A model generated the notes under the pieces. That model saw only the letters and a program-made list of their open reading frames with translations. It did not search any database and was not told where the DNA came from. This document shows, piece by piece, positions 41,554-50,733 of a stretch of 64,000 nucleotides of DNA (within the stretch, counting starts at the first letter, position 1; each line of letters starts with the position of its first letter). This stretch comes from Lysobacterales bacterium (GTDB lineage Bacteria; Pseudomonadota; Gammaproteobacteria; Xanthomonadales; Rhodanobacteraceae): contig JADKJL010000009.1 of NCBI GenBank assembly GCA_016721015.1, positions 62,001-126,000 of the forward strand. The letters are read 5' to 3'. Both the position numbers and the translations under genes were made by a program.

Positions 41554-42179
41554 TCCGCATCGCGATCCGGATCGGGTGATGCGACCGGCAGACTCCACCG
41601 ATAATGGATCGCCATGAAACGCAGGCCGAAACACAGGCCTACGGAAACCAGCAGTACCGGCAGTTTCGGCAAGGCGAACGTATTGCCGACAACGATCACC
41701 GAGGCGCCGGCCAGGGCGGCAACCGCATACAGATCCGAGCGCAGCACGACCGGGGTTCGTGCGACGAGAATATCGCGCATCATGCCGCCGCCAATCCCGC
41801 TGAGCATGCCGAGCAGGGTTGCCGACACCGGGCCGAGACCGAAGGCGAGCGCCTTGGTCGCACCAGTGGCGGCGAACACGGCAAGGCCGAGCGCGTCGAA
41901 GATCTGCACCGGATTGCGCAGCTTCTTGATGCTCTGATAGCGGAAGAACGTGATGATGCCAGCCAGGCAACTGGTGCCGAGGTAGTTCCAGCCGACCAGG
42001 GCTGCCGGTGGGGTTGCGCCGATCAGCACGTCACGAATGATGCCACCCGAAACGGCCGCGGCGAACGACAGCACGAGCACGCCGAACAGATCAAGCCGAT
42101 GGCGCACGCCTACCGTCGCGCCGCTGATCGCAAAGACGAAGGTTCCAACCAGATCCAGCGCAATCAGGAACAGATCCAT
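41547..42179 (-). CDS. TRIC-type cation channel family protein (UPF0126, YicG-like)
   Basis: A 210-aa protein with two repeats of three transmembrane segments, each with a glycine-rich motif (AISGATVGVRHRLDLFGVLV / GLAVFAATGATKALAFG, and GGIIRDVLIGATPP / GGGMMRDILVARTPVVL). This is the pattern of prokaryotic trimeric intracellular cation channels. The role is potassium or monovalent cation flux; a role in glycine uptake has been suggested for relatives. It overlaps the end of serA by seven bases, convergently. Hydrophilic C-terminus DPDRDADQ. Confidence 0.88.
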   Translation of the reverse strand: MDLFLIALDLVGTFVFAISGATVGVRHRLDLFGVLVLSFAAAVSGGIIRDVLIGATPPAALVGWNYLGTSCLAGIITFFRYQSIKKLRNPVQIFDALGLAVFAATGATKALAFGLGPVSATLLGMLSGIGGGMMRDILVARTPVVLRSDLYAVAALAGASVIVVGNTFALPKLPVLLVSVGLCFGLRFMAIHYRWSLPVASPDPDRDADQ

Positions 42180-42253
42180 GCCATCACCATCGGTAATTCG
42201 GCACGCAGTCTATCCGATGGCGCCCGCTCATCGCGGGCGCTGCACGCAACCGG

Positions 42254-43747
42254 CTACCAGGTGTAGCGGACGCTGTACGTCAGCTTGGCTTCGCCGTCCG
42301 CCGGAATCGACAGAGGAAAGTCGACGGTCTGCGCGTCACGCTTGTCGAAATCGTGGTTCTTGTCTGTGATCTTCCAGGTGCTCCAGCGGTACAGGTATTC
42401 CCGCACGACCACAGTGGCCGCTGATTTCTTGCGATTGCGTACGCTGATCTCGAAACTCTCGTCGATGATCTTGCCGGCGCTATCCATGGTGAAACCGGTC
42501 TGACGCCGTTCGCCGACGATATCGAAGGAATTACCGAGCTTGATGCGCACTGCTTCGTTGCGCGGGGTGTGCTTGATGACATCCTCGCCGATGAACTCAA
42601 GCGTGCCATCGACCGAAGCCTGGTTGACGCGCATGCGACCAGCCGGCAACGGCACGCCAAGCTGGTTGGCCTCCTTGTTGTCGAATTCGAGATAAGCGCC
42701 GACGGTTCCCTGCGAGGTTGCCGCATAGCCCTGGTCGGCAATCGGTTGCGACCAGTAGCCTCCCGCCTGCGGCGACGCGGTGAAGACCAGTTGCTTCTTG
42801 CAGGCAACATTGACCGCCATCGGGAACAACTCGAGTTGCTTGGTCGAATTGTCGGGCAGATCACTGCGGCGGCCGAGGGTGTAGAGGTGGTATTCGAACA
42901 ACGATGATTCCGTGAACCCCTGATTCGAATCTTCGGCCAGGGCCGCGCCCTTCGCTCGCATCATCAGGGCCTGCGGCTGGGCGGCGGGCGCGCGATTGAC
43001 ATCACCGGCGACGAGTTTGAGTTGCGCGGCCGGGTAGCTGCCGCCGGATTGATTGACGATGGTCACCCACGACGAGAGATCCATGCTGCACTTGTCATCC
43101 GACTCGCGCAGGCTGATGTTGTAGTCGGCCCACCAGGTCATGCCCTGGGTCTGGTAGGAGACGCGGGTATCGTGACTACCGGCAAGCTTGGCATTGACCA
43201 GCCAGACCAGGGTCGGCTTGGTGATCAGGCCGCCGGGAAGACTCGGAAACGACACATTGCTGTAGTTGGACAAGCTCAGCACTTCTCCACTGTCGCGCTG
43301 CAGGATCAACGAGCCACCCTGCGCCGAAAGCAGGGTGCCGCTGATGTTTTCAACTTCGTTGCCGCGCAATTGTTCGACCGTGATTTTCTCGCCGACATAG
43401 CGTTCGAGAAGCTTCTCGCTGCTGACCAGATCATATTGGTAGTTCTGTTCGACGACGCGGGTGCCGGCCGGATCGGTCAGCGACTCGAACGCGACCGTGG
43501 TCGGATCAATCCGTTTGGCCACATCGGTAAATCGCAGCACACCGTTGCCGGCGGCCAGGGTCATCTTGCGACCGTCGCGAACCAGGGCGTAACCAGGCAG
43601 CGATCCACCGTAGTTGGCCAATCGGTCCGTGCTGATCTGGCCGGGCTGCGCCGAGCTGTAGATGGTCAGCGAATAGTCCGGGCTATCGGCCATGACGGTC
43701 GCCGAAGTCATCAGCGTGGCCATTGCGAAAAAAAATGGTGTGCGCAT
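42254..43747 (-). CDS. DUF4139-domain exported protein
   Basis: A 497-aa protein with an N-terminal signal peptide (cleavage near VMADS, residue 21). The N-terminal part has LTIYSSAQPGQISTDRL; the later part (DTRVSYQTQGMTWWADYNISL, VREYLYRWSTWKI and VDFPLSIPADGEAKLTYSVRYTW) matches DUF4139, a conserved beta-rich domain of surface or periplasmic proteins with unknown function. No lipobox, no clear membrane anchor. Monocistronic as far as I can see, with GGAG upstream of the ATG. Confidence 0.85.
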   Translation of the reverse strand: MRTPFFFAMATLMTSATVMADSPDYSLTIYSSAQPGQISTDRLANYGGSLPGYALVRDGRKMTLAAGNGVLRFTDVAKRIDPTTVAFESLTDPAGTRVVEQNYQYDLVSSEKLLERYVGEKITVEQLRGNEVENISGTLLSAQGGSLILQRDSGEVLSLSNYSNVSFPSLPGGLITKPTLVWLVNAKLAGSHDTRVSYQTQGMTWWADYNISLRESDDKCSMDLSSWVTIVNQSGGSYPAAQLKLVAGDVNRAPAAQPQALMMRAKGAALAEDSNQGFTESSLFEYHLYTLGRRSDLPDNSTKQLELFPMAVNVACKKQLVFTASPQAGGYWSQPIADQGYAATSQGTVGAYLEFDNKEANQLGVPLPAGRMRVNQASVDGTLEFIGEDVIKHTPRNEAVRIKLGNSFDIVGERRQTGFTMDSAGKIIDESFEISVRNRKKSAATVVVREYLYRWSTWKITDKNHDFDKRDAQTVDFPLSIPADGEAKLTYSVRYTW

Positions 43748-44072
43748 GGGTCAGTTCTCCGGATGGTGGGCGATTCATTCAACGCAGGGTATCCGTGCAT
43801 GGGGTTATGCCGCGTGAATGCCATGTTCACGCTTCCTCTCACACATCGGTTTTCATGCAGTCCCATGCATTCGGGCACGCACTCGGCAGCGATGCAGACT
43901 GGCCTCTCGCCCGTGTTCAAGCGATGCGGGAAGGCGAATCCCATCGGTAGCCTGATGTGTTTCCGCGAGCATACCCTGTCGCCTTGAGCATGCCCCATTG
44001 GCCGGCTCGCCGACTCGAATCGGCTGACGACTGCGTCTACCATGTGCGTCGAACCCGTCCCGGATCGCCTCG
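43748..44072. other. Intergenic region, no gene seen
   Basis: These 325 bases separate two divergent genes (DUF4139 on the minus strand, chaC on the plus strand). Only short ORFs with atypical composition run through it. It presumably holds the promoters of both genes; I could not place them with any confidence and saw no repeat or hairpin of note. Confidence 0.5.
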
Positions 44073-44642
44073 ATGTCGACCAACACGATCCTTGCCAACC
44101 AGTCCCTGCATCGTTTCGATGGGCATGACAAGGTCTGGTTGTTCGGTTACGGCTCACTGATCTGGAAAGCCGATTTCGACTATATCGAGCGTCGCCCGGC
44201 GCGAATCTTCGGTTGGTCGCGACGCTTCTGGCAGGGTTCGCACGATCACCGCGGCAGACCCGGGGCACCGGGTCGCGTAGCCACCCTGATCGCCGATCCG
44301 GGGGCTCTCTGTGCAGGCATGGCTTACCTGATCACACCCGAGGTGTTCGATCATCTCGATCGTCGCGAGAAGAACGGCTATCTGCGCGAAATCGTCACGA
44401 TCGAATTCAGCGACGGTGGCAATGCACAAGGCCTGGTCTATATCGCCGGGCCGGGCAACAAGGCCTTCCTTGGTGCCGCCAGCGAAGCGGAAATCGCACG
44501 CCACATCGCGACGGCAGAAGGTCCCAGCGGGCTGAATCGCGACTATTTCTTTCATCTTGCCGATGCGCTGCGTCGAATGGGCGAAAGCGACGTTCATATC
44601 GATCGTATTGAACGGGAATTGCGGCGCATCGCGGGCGCCTGA
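44073..44642 (+). CDS. Gamma-glutamylcyclotransferase (ChaC family)
   Basis: A 189-aa enzyme. VWLFGYGSLIWK is the substrate loop (YGSL motif) at about residue 21, and the catalytic Glu is in the LDRREKNGYLRE region (E in REKNGY). PARIFGWSRRFWQGS and GGNAQGLVYIAGPGN are also typical. ChaC proteins degrade glutathione to 5-oxoproline and Cys-Gly; bacterial members act similarly. The gene is followed 92 bases later by the DUF2254 gene on the same strand. Confidence 0.92.
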   Translation: MSTNTILANQSLHRFDGHDKVWLFGYGSLIWKADFDYIERRPARIFGWSRRFWQGSHDHRGRPGAPGRVATLIADPGALCAGMAYLITPEVFDHLDRREKNGYLREIVTIEFSDGGNAQGLVYIAGPGNKAFLGAASEAEIARHIATAEGPSGLNRDYFFHLADALRRMGESDVHIDRIERELRRIAGA

Positions 44643-44734
44643 CCGACCGGATCGTCAGTCTTGCAGAGTCCCGTTCATCGCCGGGGGCGTCTGCCTCGGG
44701 CAGAATGAGGCGCCCACCCAATCTGCGGATTCCG

Positions 44735-46018
44735 ATGTTCTCCCGACTGCAATGGTTGATGTTGCAACTCTCGCGTCAACTCTGGGTGCGCGCCACCGCG
44801 TTCTCGGTGCTGGGTGTGGTCACGGCCTTGATCGCGCTGTGGGTCAAGCGCTACATCCCGGACGAGCTGCCGGCGAAGATCGGATCCGATGCAGTCGACA
44901 GCCTGCTGCAGATCATCGCGACCAGCATGTTGTCGGTGATGATCTTCTCGCTCAGCACGATCGTCTCGGCGTATGCGTCGGCGACCAGCAACACGACGCC
45001 GCGGGCGACCCAACTGCTGATGACCGACAGCACGGCGCAAAACGCCCTGGCCACGTTTCTTGGCGCGTTCCTGTTCAGCCTGGTTGGCATCATCTTTCTG
45101 CAGACCGGGCAGTACGGCGACAGTGGCCGCGTCGTCCTGTATGCGGTCACCCTCGGCGTGATCGCCATCATCGTGCTGACCTTGTTGCGCTGGACCGACT
45201 ATGTGCTGCGACTTGGCCGCGTCGGACCAACCTGCGATCGCGTCGAGGCCGCGGCGACCACAGCGATTCGTCGCCGCCGCGCTTCTCCGTATCTGTCCGG
45301 CCATCCCCGCGAAGCCGGTGACAGCGGAATCCCGAACGCGGCACTGTCGATCCATACCGACACGTTTGGCTACGTCGAACACATTGACATGCAGGCCCTG
45401 CAGGATGCCGCCAGCGAAGCGGAAATCGAGATCTACCTGGTCGCCCTGCCCGGCCACTTCGCCGGAGCGGCGCAACCGCTGGTCAGCGTCATGCGCATGC
45501 CGTCGGCGGATTGCATCGAGGCTATCCGGAGAGCTTTCAGCATCGCGGCGGCGCGCAGTTTCGATCAGGATCCGCGCTTCGGCGTGTGCGTGCTTTCCGA
45601 GATCGCCTCACGCGCGCTTTCGCCGGCGGTCAACGATCCCGGCACCGCCATCGACATCCTCAGCCGTGGCGCACGCATGCTCTCGCTATGGTCCGACAAC
45701 CACCCCGCGTTGATCGAAGCAGAGGCGGAGAACGTGCGCTTCCCGAACGTGCATGTTCCCCCGGTCGAACTCGACGAACTGTTCGATGACTTCTTCATCC
45801 CGATTGCGCGCGACGGCGCAGGCCTGGTCGAAGTCGGCATCCACCTGCAGAAAATGCTGCAAACCCTGGCCTGTCTGGGTGACCACCGCTACCGGAAATC
45901 CGCGGCACGTCATTCGGCGCAGGCCCTTGCTCGGGCCCGACTTGCGCTGACCCTGACCGACGACATTGTGCGCGTCGAGCAGGCTGCCGCTCGCGTGGCC
46001 AAAGCGGCCGCTGACTGA
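44735..46018 (+). CDS. DUF2254-domain membrane protein
   Basis: A 427-aa protein with four predicted membrane segments in the first 160 residues (WVRATAFSVLGVVTALIAL, SLLQIIATSMLSVMIFSLSTIV, FLGAFLFSLVGIIFL, VLYAVTLGVIAIIVLTLL) followed by a large soluble domain with TFGYVEHIDMQALQDAA, QDPRFGVCVLSEIASRALSPAVNDPGTA and C-terminal helices. The APNVDPGTA-like SPAVNDPGTA motif is the family hallmark. Function unknown. The start at 44735 is chosen by fit to family members; an upstream ATG at 44705 is in frame and neither has a strong ribosome site. Confidence 0.82.
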   Translation: MFSRLQWLMLQLSRQLWVRATAFSVLGVVTALIALWVKRYIPDELPAKIGSDAVDSLLQIIATSMLSVMIFSLSTIVSAYASATSNTTPRATQLLMTDSTAQNALATFLGAFLFSLVGIIFLQTGQYGDSGRVVLYAVTLGVIAIIVLTLLRWTDYVLRLGRVGPTCDRVEAAATTAIRRRRASPYLSGHPREAGDSGIPNAALSIHTDTFGYVEHIDMQALQDAASEAEIEIYLVALPGHFAGAAQPLVSVMRMPSADCIEAIRRAFSIAAARSFDQDPRFGVCVLSEIASRALSPAVNDPGTAIDILSRGARMLSLWSDNHPALIEAEAENVRFPNVHVPPVELDELFDDFFIPIARDGAGLVEVGIHLQKMLQTLACLGDHRYRKSAARHSAQALARARLALTLTDDIVRVEQAAARVAKAAAD

Positions 46019-46109
46019 ATTGCGCGCAATCCTCGACGATGCGATCGGTTCTTGCTGCTGACCCCGATACCACTGGAACAATTGGCTCAGCGCTCGCAGG
46101 TATCAGAAA

Positions 46110-46134
46110 GGAAAAACCCCGCTTTCGCGGGGTT
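46110..46134 (-). terminator. Rho-independent terminator after csbD
   Basis: The stem AACCCCGC (46115-46122) with GCGGGGTT (46127-46134) carries a TTTC loop and is followed on the minus strand by TTTTTCC, 30 bases beyond the csbD stop. It may also stop plus-strand readthrough from DUF2254. Confidence 0.8.
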
Positions 46135-46163
46135 GACCGAGACGGTGATCGTGCAGACTAAAG

Positions 46164-46361
46164 TCAGATCGAGCGCTCGTATTCCTTGACCGCCTTCTCG
46201 GCCTCATCCTTGGCCATGCCGTAGCGCTCCTGGATCTTGCCTGCAAGATACTTGGTGTTGCCTTCTGCCACATCAAGATCATCGTTGGTGAGCTTGCCCC
46301 ATTTTTCCTGGATGCTGCCCTTGAGTTGCTTCCATTTGCCCTGGATACGGTCTTCGTTCAT
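46164..46361 (-). CDS. CsbD-family small stress protein
   Basis: A 65-aa hydrophilic protein: NEDRIQGKWKQLKGSIQEKWG followed by KLTNDDLDVAEGNTKYLAGKIQERYG, the exact CsbD repeat pattern. CsbD proteins are general-stress proteins (sigma-B controlled in Bacillus; stationary phase or cold/osmotic stress in proteobacteria), probably partly disordered. AGGAGA precedes the ATG at 46361. A strong terminator follows. Confidence 0.93.
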   Translation of the reverse strand: MNEDRIQGKWKQLKGSIQEKWGKLTNDDLDVAEGNTKYLAGKIQERYGMAKDEAEKAVKEYERSI

Positions 46362-46517
46362 GACTTGTTTCTCCTGTCGGTGGGGGGCTGGACCTTGTCT
46401 CGACCCAGTTGCGACCACCTTGCCAAGCGGCAAATGCACGAAAAATGAATATCGGAAACTGAACGCAAGCACGGTTCAGGTAAAGCGACTCGTTTGAGCT
46501 TCATTGCAGGATCGCAC

Positions 46518-47387
46518 TCAAGTCGGCGCGTTTTCGCCACGGATCAAATAGAGTCCACTGGCGATGATGATGGCGGCGCCAACCAGCATCATCTGGTCAG
46601 GCTCGGTATGCCAGATCAAGGCATCAAATGTGATCCCCCAGATCAGGGCCGAGTAGTCGAATGGTGCAACGACGGACGCATCGCTGTGCTTGAAAGCCTC
46701 GGTGATCGCGTACTGACCCAGCGCGCCACTGACAGCGAGCCCAAGCAGGATCGGCCCATGCTCGAAGCGAACCACCACCCACTCGTTCCACGCTGCTGCA
46801 GTGGCAATCGCGCTGAGCAGGCTGACCACCCAGAACACCATGCCTTGCGTCGATTCGGTTCTGCCGAGCACGCGCACGGTGATCGCGGAAAACGCATAGG
46901 CGATCGCGGCGCCGAGAACGGCGAGGCTGCCCAGATTGAACATGCGCGAAGTATCCGGTCGCAGGACAACCAACACTCCGCAAAGGCCGATCAGGATTGC
47001 CAGCCAGCGCCTCCAGCCGACGCGCTCCCCAAGCAGCGGGACGGCCAGTGCGGTGACCAGAAGCGGAGCGACGAAGAACAACGAATACGCCTCGGCCAGC
47101 GGCAGATCACGCAGCGCAAACACGAACGCGGACATCATCAGCACCGCCAGCACGCCGCGCAGCAGGTGCAACCGCCAATGCCGCGTCATGATCTGCCGGA
47201 ATCCACCCGTCAGCATGATCCAGACCAGCACCAGCGGCAGCGAAGTCAGCCCGCGCAGCGCGGCGACCTGCATGGGCGGATAGTGCGGCGACAACAACTT
47301 GAGGCAGACATCCATCAACGAGAACGCGACCACCGCGCCGAGCATGAAGGTGATGCCGCGAAGATTCGGTCGATGCGCAAGATTCAT
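46518..47387 (-). CDS. DMT-superfamily transporter (EamA domain)
   Basis: A 289-aa inner membrane transporter with ten hydrophobic segments in two EamA repeats (FMLGAVVAFSLMDVCLKLL at the start; GSLAVLGAAIAYAFSAITVRVLGR in the second half). Family members export amino acids, nucleobases or other small metabolites; the substrate here cannot be told. The start at 47387 is preferred over 47426. It lies alone, divergent from the PDZ lipoprotein. Confidence 0.88.
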   Translation of the reverse strand: MNLAHRPNLRGITFMLGAVVAFSLMDVCLKLLSPHYPPMQVAALRGLTSLPLVLVWIMLTGGFRQIMTRHWRLHLLRGVLAVLMMSAFVFALRDLPLAEAYSLFFVAPLLVTALAVPLLGERVGWRRWLAILIGLCGVLVVLRPDTSRMFNLGSLAVLGAAIAYAFSAITVRVLGRTESTQGMVFWVVSLLSAIATAAAWNEWVVVRFEHGPILLGLAVSGALGQYAITEAFKHSDASVVAPFDYSALIWGITFDALIWHTEPDQMMLVGAAIIIASGLYLIRGENAPT

Positions 47388-47479
47388 CGATGAATGGTCA
47401 ACAAGCGGGTGGCGACAAGCAAGCACTCATTCATGGTCGATGCAGTCCTTAACGACGGAATCAGCGCTATGCTCGCGCA

Positions 47480-48223
47480 ATGAACCATCCAATGATGCGT
47501 GCGCTCCTCGTTTTTTCGGTACTGGCCCTGCTTGGCGGTTGCGTTTCCGTGACCACGCGCGATGAACAACCGATCGCCCTGCCCGAGCCAACCCCGCAGC
47601 TGACCGAAGATTCCCATTACCAGGCCGCAATCGAACGTGGCCCCGAATACATCGACGCCCTGCGCGCCGAGCCAGCGCCGGTTCGGCCAATCATCGTCGA
47701 AGGAAAAAATGAACGTGGCGACCAGCGTGAGCTTGCCTCGAAGGGCTTCGTGCGCATTGGCAACGGTCGATTCGAGGTCGACGATGAGGGTTCGCTTCGT
47801 GATGCGCTCGACCTCGGCAGTCAGGTCGGGGCGGATCAGGTCTGGCTCTATCGTCAACAACAGGACGCGGAACGCGAGGAATTATCGACGCGCCTTCTTG
47901 CCGCCTACTACGTGCGCTTCAAACTGCTGTTTGGCGCGACGTTCCGCAATCTGACCATGGGCGAACGCGACACCCTGCAACTGGAGGGTGGTGTGCAGAT
48001 CGGCTCGGTGGTCGGTGGCACACCAGCTTCACAGGCCAACCTGATGTCGGGCGACTACGTCATCGCCGTGAATGGCGCGGCAGTCGTTGATCGCAAGCAG
48101 TTCCAGGAAATGCTCAGCCAGGAAGCCGGCAAGCCGGTCACGCTGAAGGTCATCCGCAACCAGCAACGCGCCGATCGCGTCGTCCGCCTGGGCGCGATGC
48201 CGCCCGTGATCAAGGATCCATGA
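47480..48223 (+). CDS. PDZ-domain lipoprotein
   Basis: A 247-aa protein with a lipoprotein signal peptide; the lipobox LLGGC places the lipidated Cys at residue 21, and the next residues (VS) favour outer membrane sorting. A linker and an unassigned middle domain follow (residues 25-150, including YVRFKLLFGATFRNLT); the C-terminal 80 residues form a PDZ domain (GVQIGSVVGGTPASQANLMSGDYVIAVNGAAV, then GKPVTLKVIRNQQ). The PDZ suggests binding of unfolded C-termini or a role in a protease partner complex. No protease domain is present. Confidence 0.85.
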   Translation: MNHPMMRALLVFSVLALLGGCVSVTTRDEQPIALPEPTPQLTEDSHYQAAIERGPEYIDALRAEPAPVRPIIVEGKNERGDQRELASKGFVRIGNGRFEVDDEGSLRDALDLGSQVGADQVWLYRQQQDAEREELSTRLLAAYYVRFKLLFGATFRNLTMGERDTLQLEGGVQIGSVVGGTPASQANLMSGDYVIAVNGAAVVDRKQFQEMLSQEAGKPVTLKVIRNQQRADRVVRLGAMPPVIKDP

Positions 48224-48298
48224 TCGGTTCCGGATCCGATCGTTGCGGCGCTGGAATCCGGCCAGGATGTAGCTTGCCATAAGTAGCGAAGGTGCCCG

Positions 48299-48814
48299 TT
48301 AGACTGCCAGCGGCATCTGCGCCAACCCGAGCACGCTCGCACCACGCTCTATTGCCGCCGTGCCGCTGCGTGCGAGTTCGAGAATGATCGTGATTTCGCC
48401 CAGTGCGGCCAGCACCGCCGAGATATGCGCGCCGCTGCCGGTGAACTGCAGGATCCGCGTGGTGGCGGACTCATCAAGAACGATGCCGAATCCCTGCGCG
48501 GTTGCCCGGGCAATCGCTTCCGCGTTGTCAGGCGTTGCCTTCACCTTGACCACGAGCAGTTCGCATTCGAGATGATCGCGACTGGTCAGGTCGGTGATAT
48601 CCAGCACATCGATGGCCTTGCGTGACTGCTTGATGATCTGCGCGATCACCGCATCGTCGCCAAAGGTGACCATGGTCAGACGCGACACCTCGGGATCATG
48701 CGTGGCGGCCACGGTCAGCGAATCGATGTTGTAGCCGCGCGCGGAAAACATGCCGGCGACGCGGGCCAGCGCACCGGCCTCGTTCTGCAGCAGCATCGAA
48801 ATGATATGGCGCAT
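48299..48814 (-). CDS. ilvN: Acetolactate synthase small (regulatory) subunit
   Basis: A 171-aa IlvN/IlvH-type subunit. The N-terminal ACT domain (MRHIISMLLQNEAGALARVAGMFSARGYNIDSLTV) binds valine for feedback inhibition; the second ACT-like domain follows with ERELLVVKVKATP and the ISAVLAALG part. It has the 160-170 aa length of IlvH rather than the short IlvM. Its ATG shares one base with the ilvB stop (TGATG). Last gene of the leu-ilv operon. Confidence 0.95.
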   Translation of the reverse strand: MRHIISMLLQNEAGALARVAGMFSARGYNIDSLTVAATHDPEVSRLTMVTFGDDAVIAQIIKQSRKAIDVLDITDLTSRDHLECELLVVKVKATPDNAEAIARATAQGFGIVLDESATTRILQFTGSGAHISAVLAALGEITIILELARSGTAAIERGASVLGLAQMPLAV

Positions 48815-50691
48815 CAGAACATCTCCACGGGGCCGGATTCCTCGGCGACGGCGGCGTCGCGCGAGACGATGTGTTCGCCGGTGATCATCTGTGCATAGCT
48901 CGCGCCGGGGCCGACCATCGGATAGACACAGGCGTCCGGATCAATCATCACTTCCAGGAATGCCGGGCCGTCAAAGGCGATGAACTCCGCGACTACGCGT
49001 GGAAGATCCTCGGGGCGATCGAGACGAACGGCGTACTTGAATCCATCAGCCTCGGCAGCCTTGATGAAATCCTTCTTGTGCAGACTCTTGTCGGTGGCCG
49101 AAAAGCGGCCCTTGAAGAACAGCTTCTGCCATTGCCGGACCATGCCGTCACCGCAGTTGTTGAGCACGACGACCTTGACCGGCAGGTTGTAGGTGGTCAC
49201 GGTTTCCAGCTCGCCGATATTCATGCGGATGCTGGCGTCGCCATCGATATCAATCACGATCATGTCGCGCCGGGCGAACTGCGCGCCGATCGCGGCCGGC
49301 AGGCCGAAGCCCATTGTGCCCATCGAACCCGAGGTCAACCAGCGTCGCGGTTCGGTGAAATCGAAGTACTGTGCCGCCCACATCTGGTGCTGGCCGACAC
49401 CGGTGCAGACAATCGCGTTGCCGCGGGTGATGCGATTGATCTGCTCGATCACCGCGTAGGGCTGGATCAGGACGCTGTCGCGATCAAAATTCATCGCATG
49501 GGTCTTCTTCAGATCGGCGACATGGGCGTGCCAATCCGCGTGGCGGCCCTGCCCGTTCGAATCGAAGCCAGTCTTCGAGGCATGCATGCGCAACGCGTCC
49601 AGCGCCTGCGAGAGATCGCCCAGATGATGCCAGTCGACGTGCTTGACCTTGTCGATTTCGGCTGGATCAACATCGAATTGGGCGATAAACCGCGCCTTTT
49701 GCGCGAACGCCGCCGGCATGCCGGCAACGCGATCGTCGAAGCGCGCACCGACCGCGATCAGGAAATCGCAATCGACCACGGCGTAGTTGGCGAACGCGGT
49801 ACCGTGCATGCCGAGCATGTGCAGGGACAATGCCTCGGTCGTGTCACTTGCACCGAGGCCCATGAGGGTGGTTGTCACCGGAATGCCGAAGGCCTTGGCG
49901 AACTCGCGCAAGGCACGCGTTGCGTCACCGGCGATGACGCCGCCACCGACATACAGCAGCGGACGCCGCGACTTGCCGAGCGCGGCCAGGAAATCCACAC
50001 AAGCCGACTCGCCGAGACGCGCATCGTTGATCGCCTTGAGTCGGGCCCGGTATCCCGGAATCGGCAGTACACCGCTCCCGGCAAACACCAGCGCGGCATT
50101 CTGCACGTCCTTCGGAATGTCGACGACGACCGGGCCAGGGCGTCCCGTTCTGGCAATCTCGAACGCGGTGCGCAAGGTCGCTTCGAGCTTGCCCGCATCG
50201 GTCACCAGGAACACGTGCTTGGCACATGAACCCATGATGCTGCTGATCGGTGCCTCCTGGAACGCGTCGGTACCAATCGCCGCCGTCGGCACCTGGCCGC
50301 AAATGACCACGATCGGAATCGAGTCAGCCATCGCGTCGCGCACCGGAGTGACTGTATTGGTCGCACCGGGGCCGGAGGTGACCAGAGCCACGCCAACCTT
50401 GCCCGAGGCGCGCGCATAGCCTTGCGCCATGAAACCCGCGCCCTGCTCGTTGGCCGGAACAATCAGCGGCAGCGGCTCGCTGCCATCCGCGTTCGGGTGC
50501 TCGTGGTTGAAGCGAAAGACGGCATCGTAGACCGGCAGGATGGCGCCTCCGGAGTAACCGAAGATCACCTCGACGCCTTCGTCGGCGAGTACCTGCACGA
50601 CAATGTCGGCTGCCGCCATCGGCGTGCCGGCGAGGCGGTGCGACCTGGCGTCAGGCATCGGTTCGGTTCGTTCCTGCAACATCGCGTTCAT
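48814..50691 (-). CDS. ilvB: Acetolactate synthase large (catalytic) subunit
   Basis: A 625-aa TPP enzyme forming acetolactate and acetohydroxybutyrate. The N-terminal TPP/Pyr domain has IFGYSGGAILPVYDA with catalytic ANEQGAGFMAQGYARA (Glu); the central FAD domain follows; the C-terminal PP domain has GDASIRMNIGELETVTTYNLPVKVVVLNN for TPP and Mg. It is about 60 residues longer than E. coli IlvB because of an N-terminal extension (about residues 1-25); ATG at 50682 or 50658 may be the real start. It lies 42 bases after ilvC. Confidence 0.95.
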   Translation of the reverse strand: MNAMLQERTEPMPDARSHRLAGTPMAAADIVVQVLADEGVEVIFGYSGGAILPVYDAVFRFNHEHPNADGSEPLPLIVPANEQGAGFMAQGYARASGKVGVALVTSGPGATNTVTPVRDAMADSIPIVVICGQVPTAAIGTDAFQEAPISSIMGSCAKHVFLVTDAGKLEATLRTAFEIARTGRPGPVVVDIPKDVQNAALVFAGSGVLPIPGYRARLKAINDARLGESACVDFLAALGKSRRPLLYVGGGVIAGDATRALREFAKAFGIPVTTTLMGLGASDTTEALSLHMLGMHGTAFANYAVVDCDFLIAVGARFDDRVAGMPAAFAQKARFIAQFDVDPAEIDKVKHVDWHHLGDLSQALDALRMHASKTGFDSNGQGRHADWHAHVADLKKTHAMNFDRDSVLIQPYAVIEQINRITRGNAIVCTGVGQHQMWAAQYFDFTEPRRWLTSGSMGTMGFGLPAAIGAQFARRDMIVIDIDGDASIRMNIGELETVTTYNLPVKVVVLNNCGDGMVRQWQKLFFKGRFSATDKSLHKKDFIKAAEADGFKYAVRLDRPEDLPRVVAEFIAFDGPAFLEVMIDPDACVYPMVGPGASYAQMITGEHIVSRDAAVAEESGPVEMF

Positions 50692-50733
50692 CGGTGAATC
50701 TCCAGATTTTTCGGGGTTTTCCGAGTGAGGCGA

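Noticed and set aside
40498..41970. 490-aa minus-strand ORF spanning serA and the channel gene
   Set aside because: It crosses two clear genes, one antisense and one in another frame.
48871..50229. 452-aa plus-strand ORF over ilvB
   Set aside because: Antisense shadow of the acetolactate synthase large subunit.
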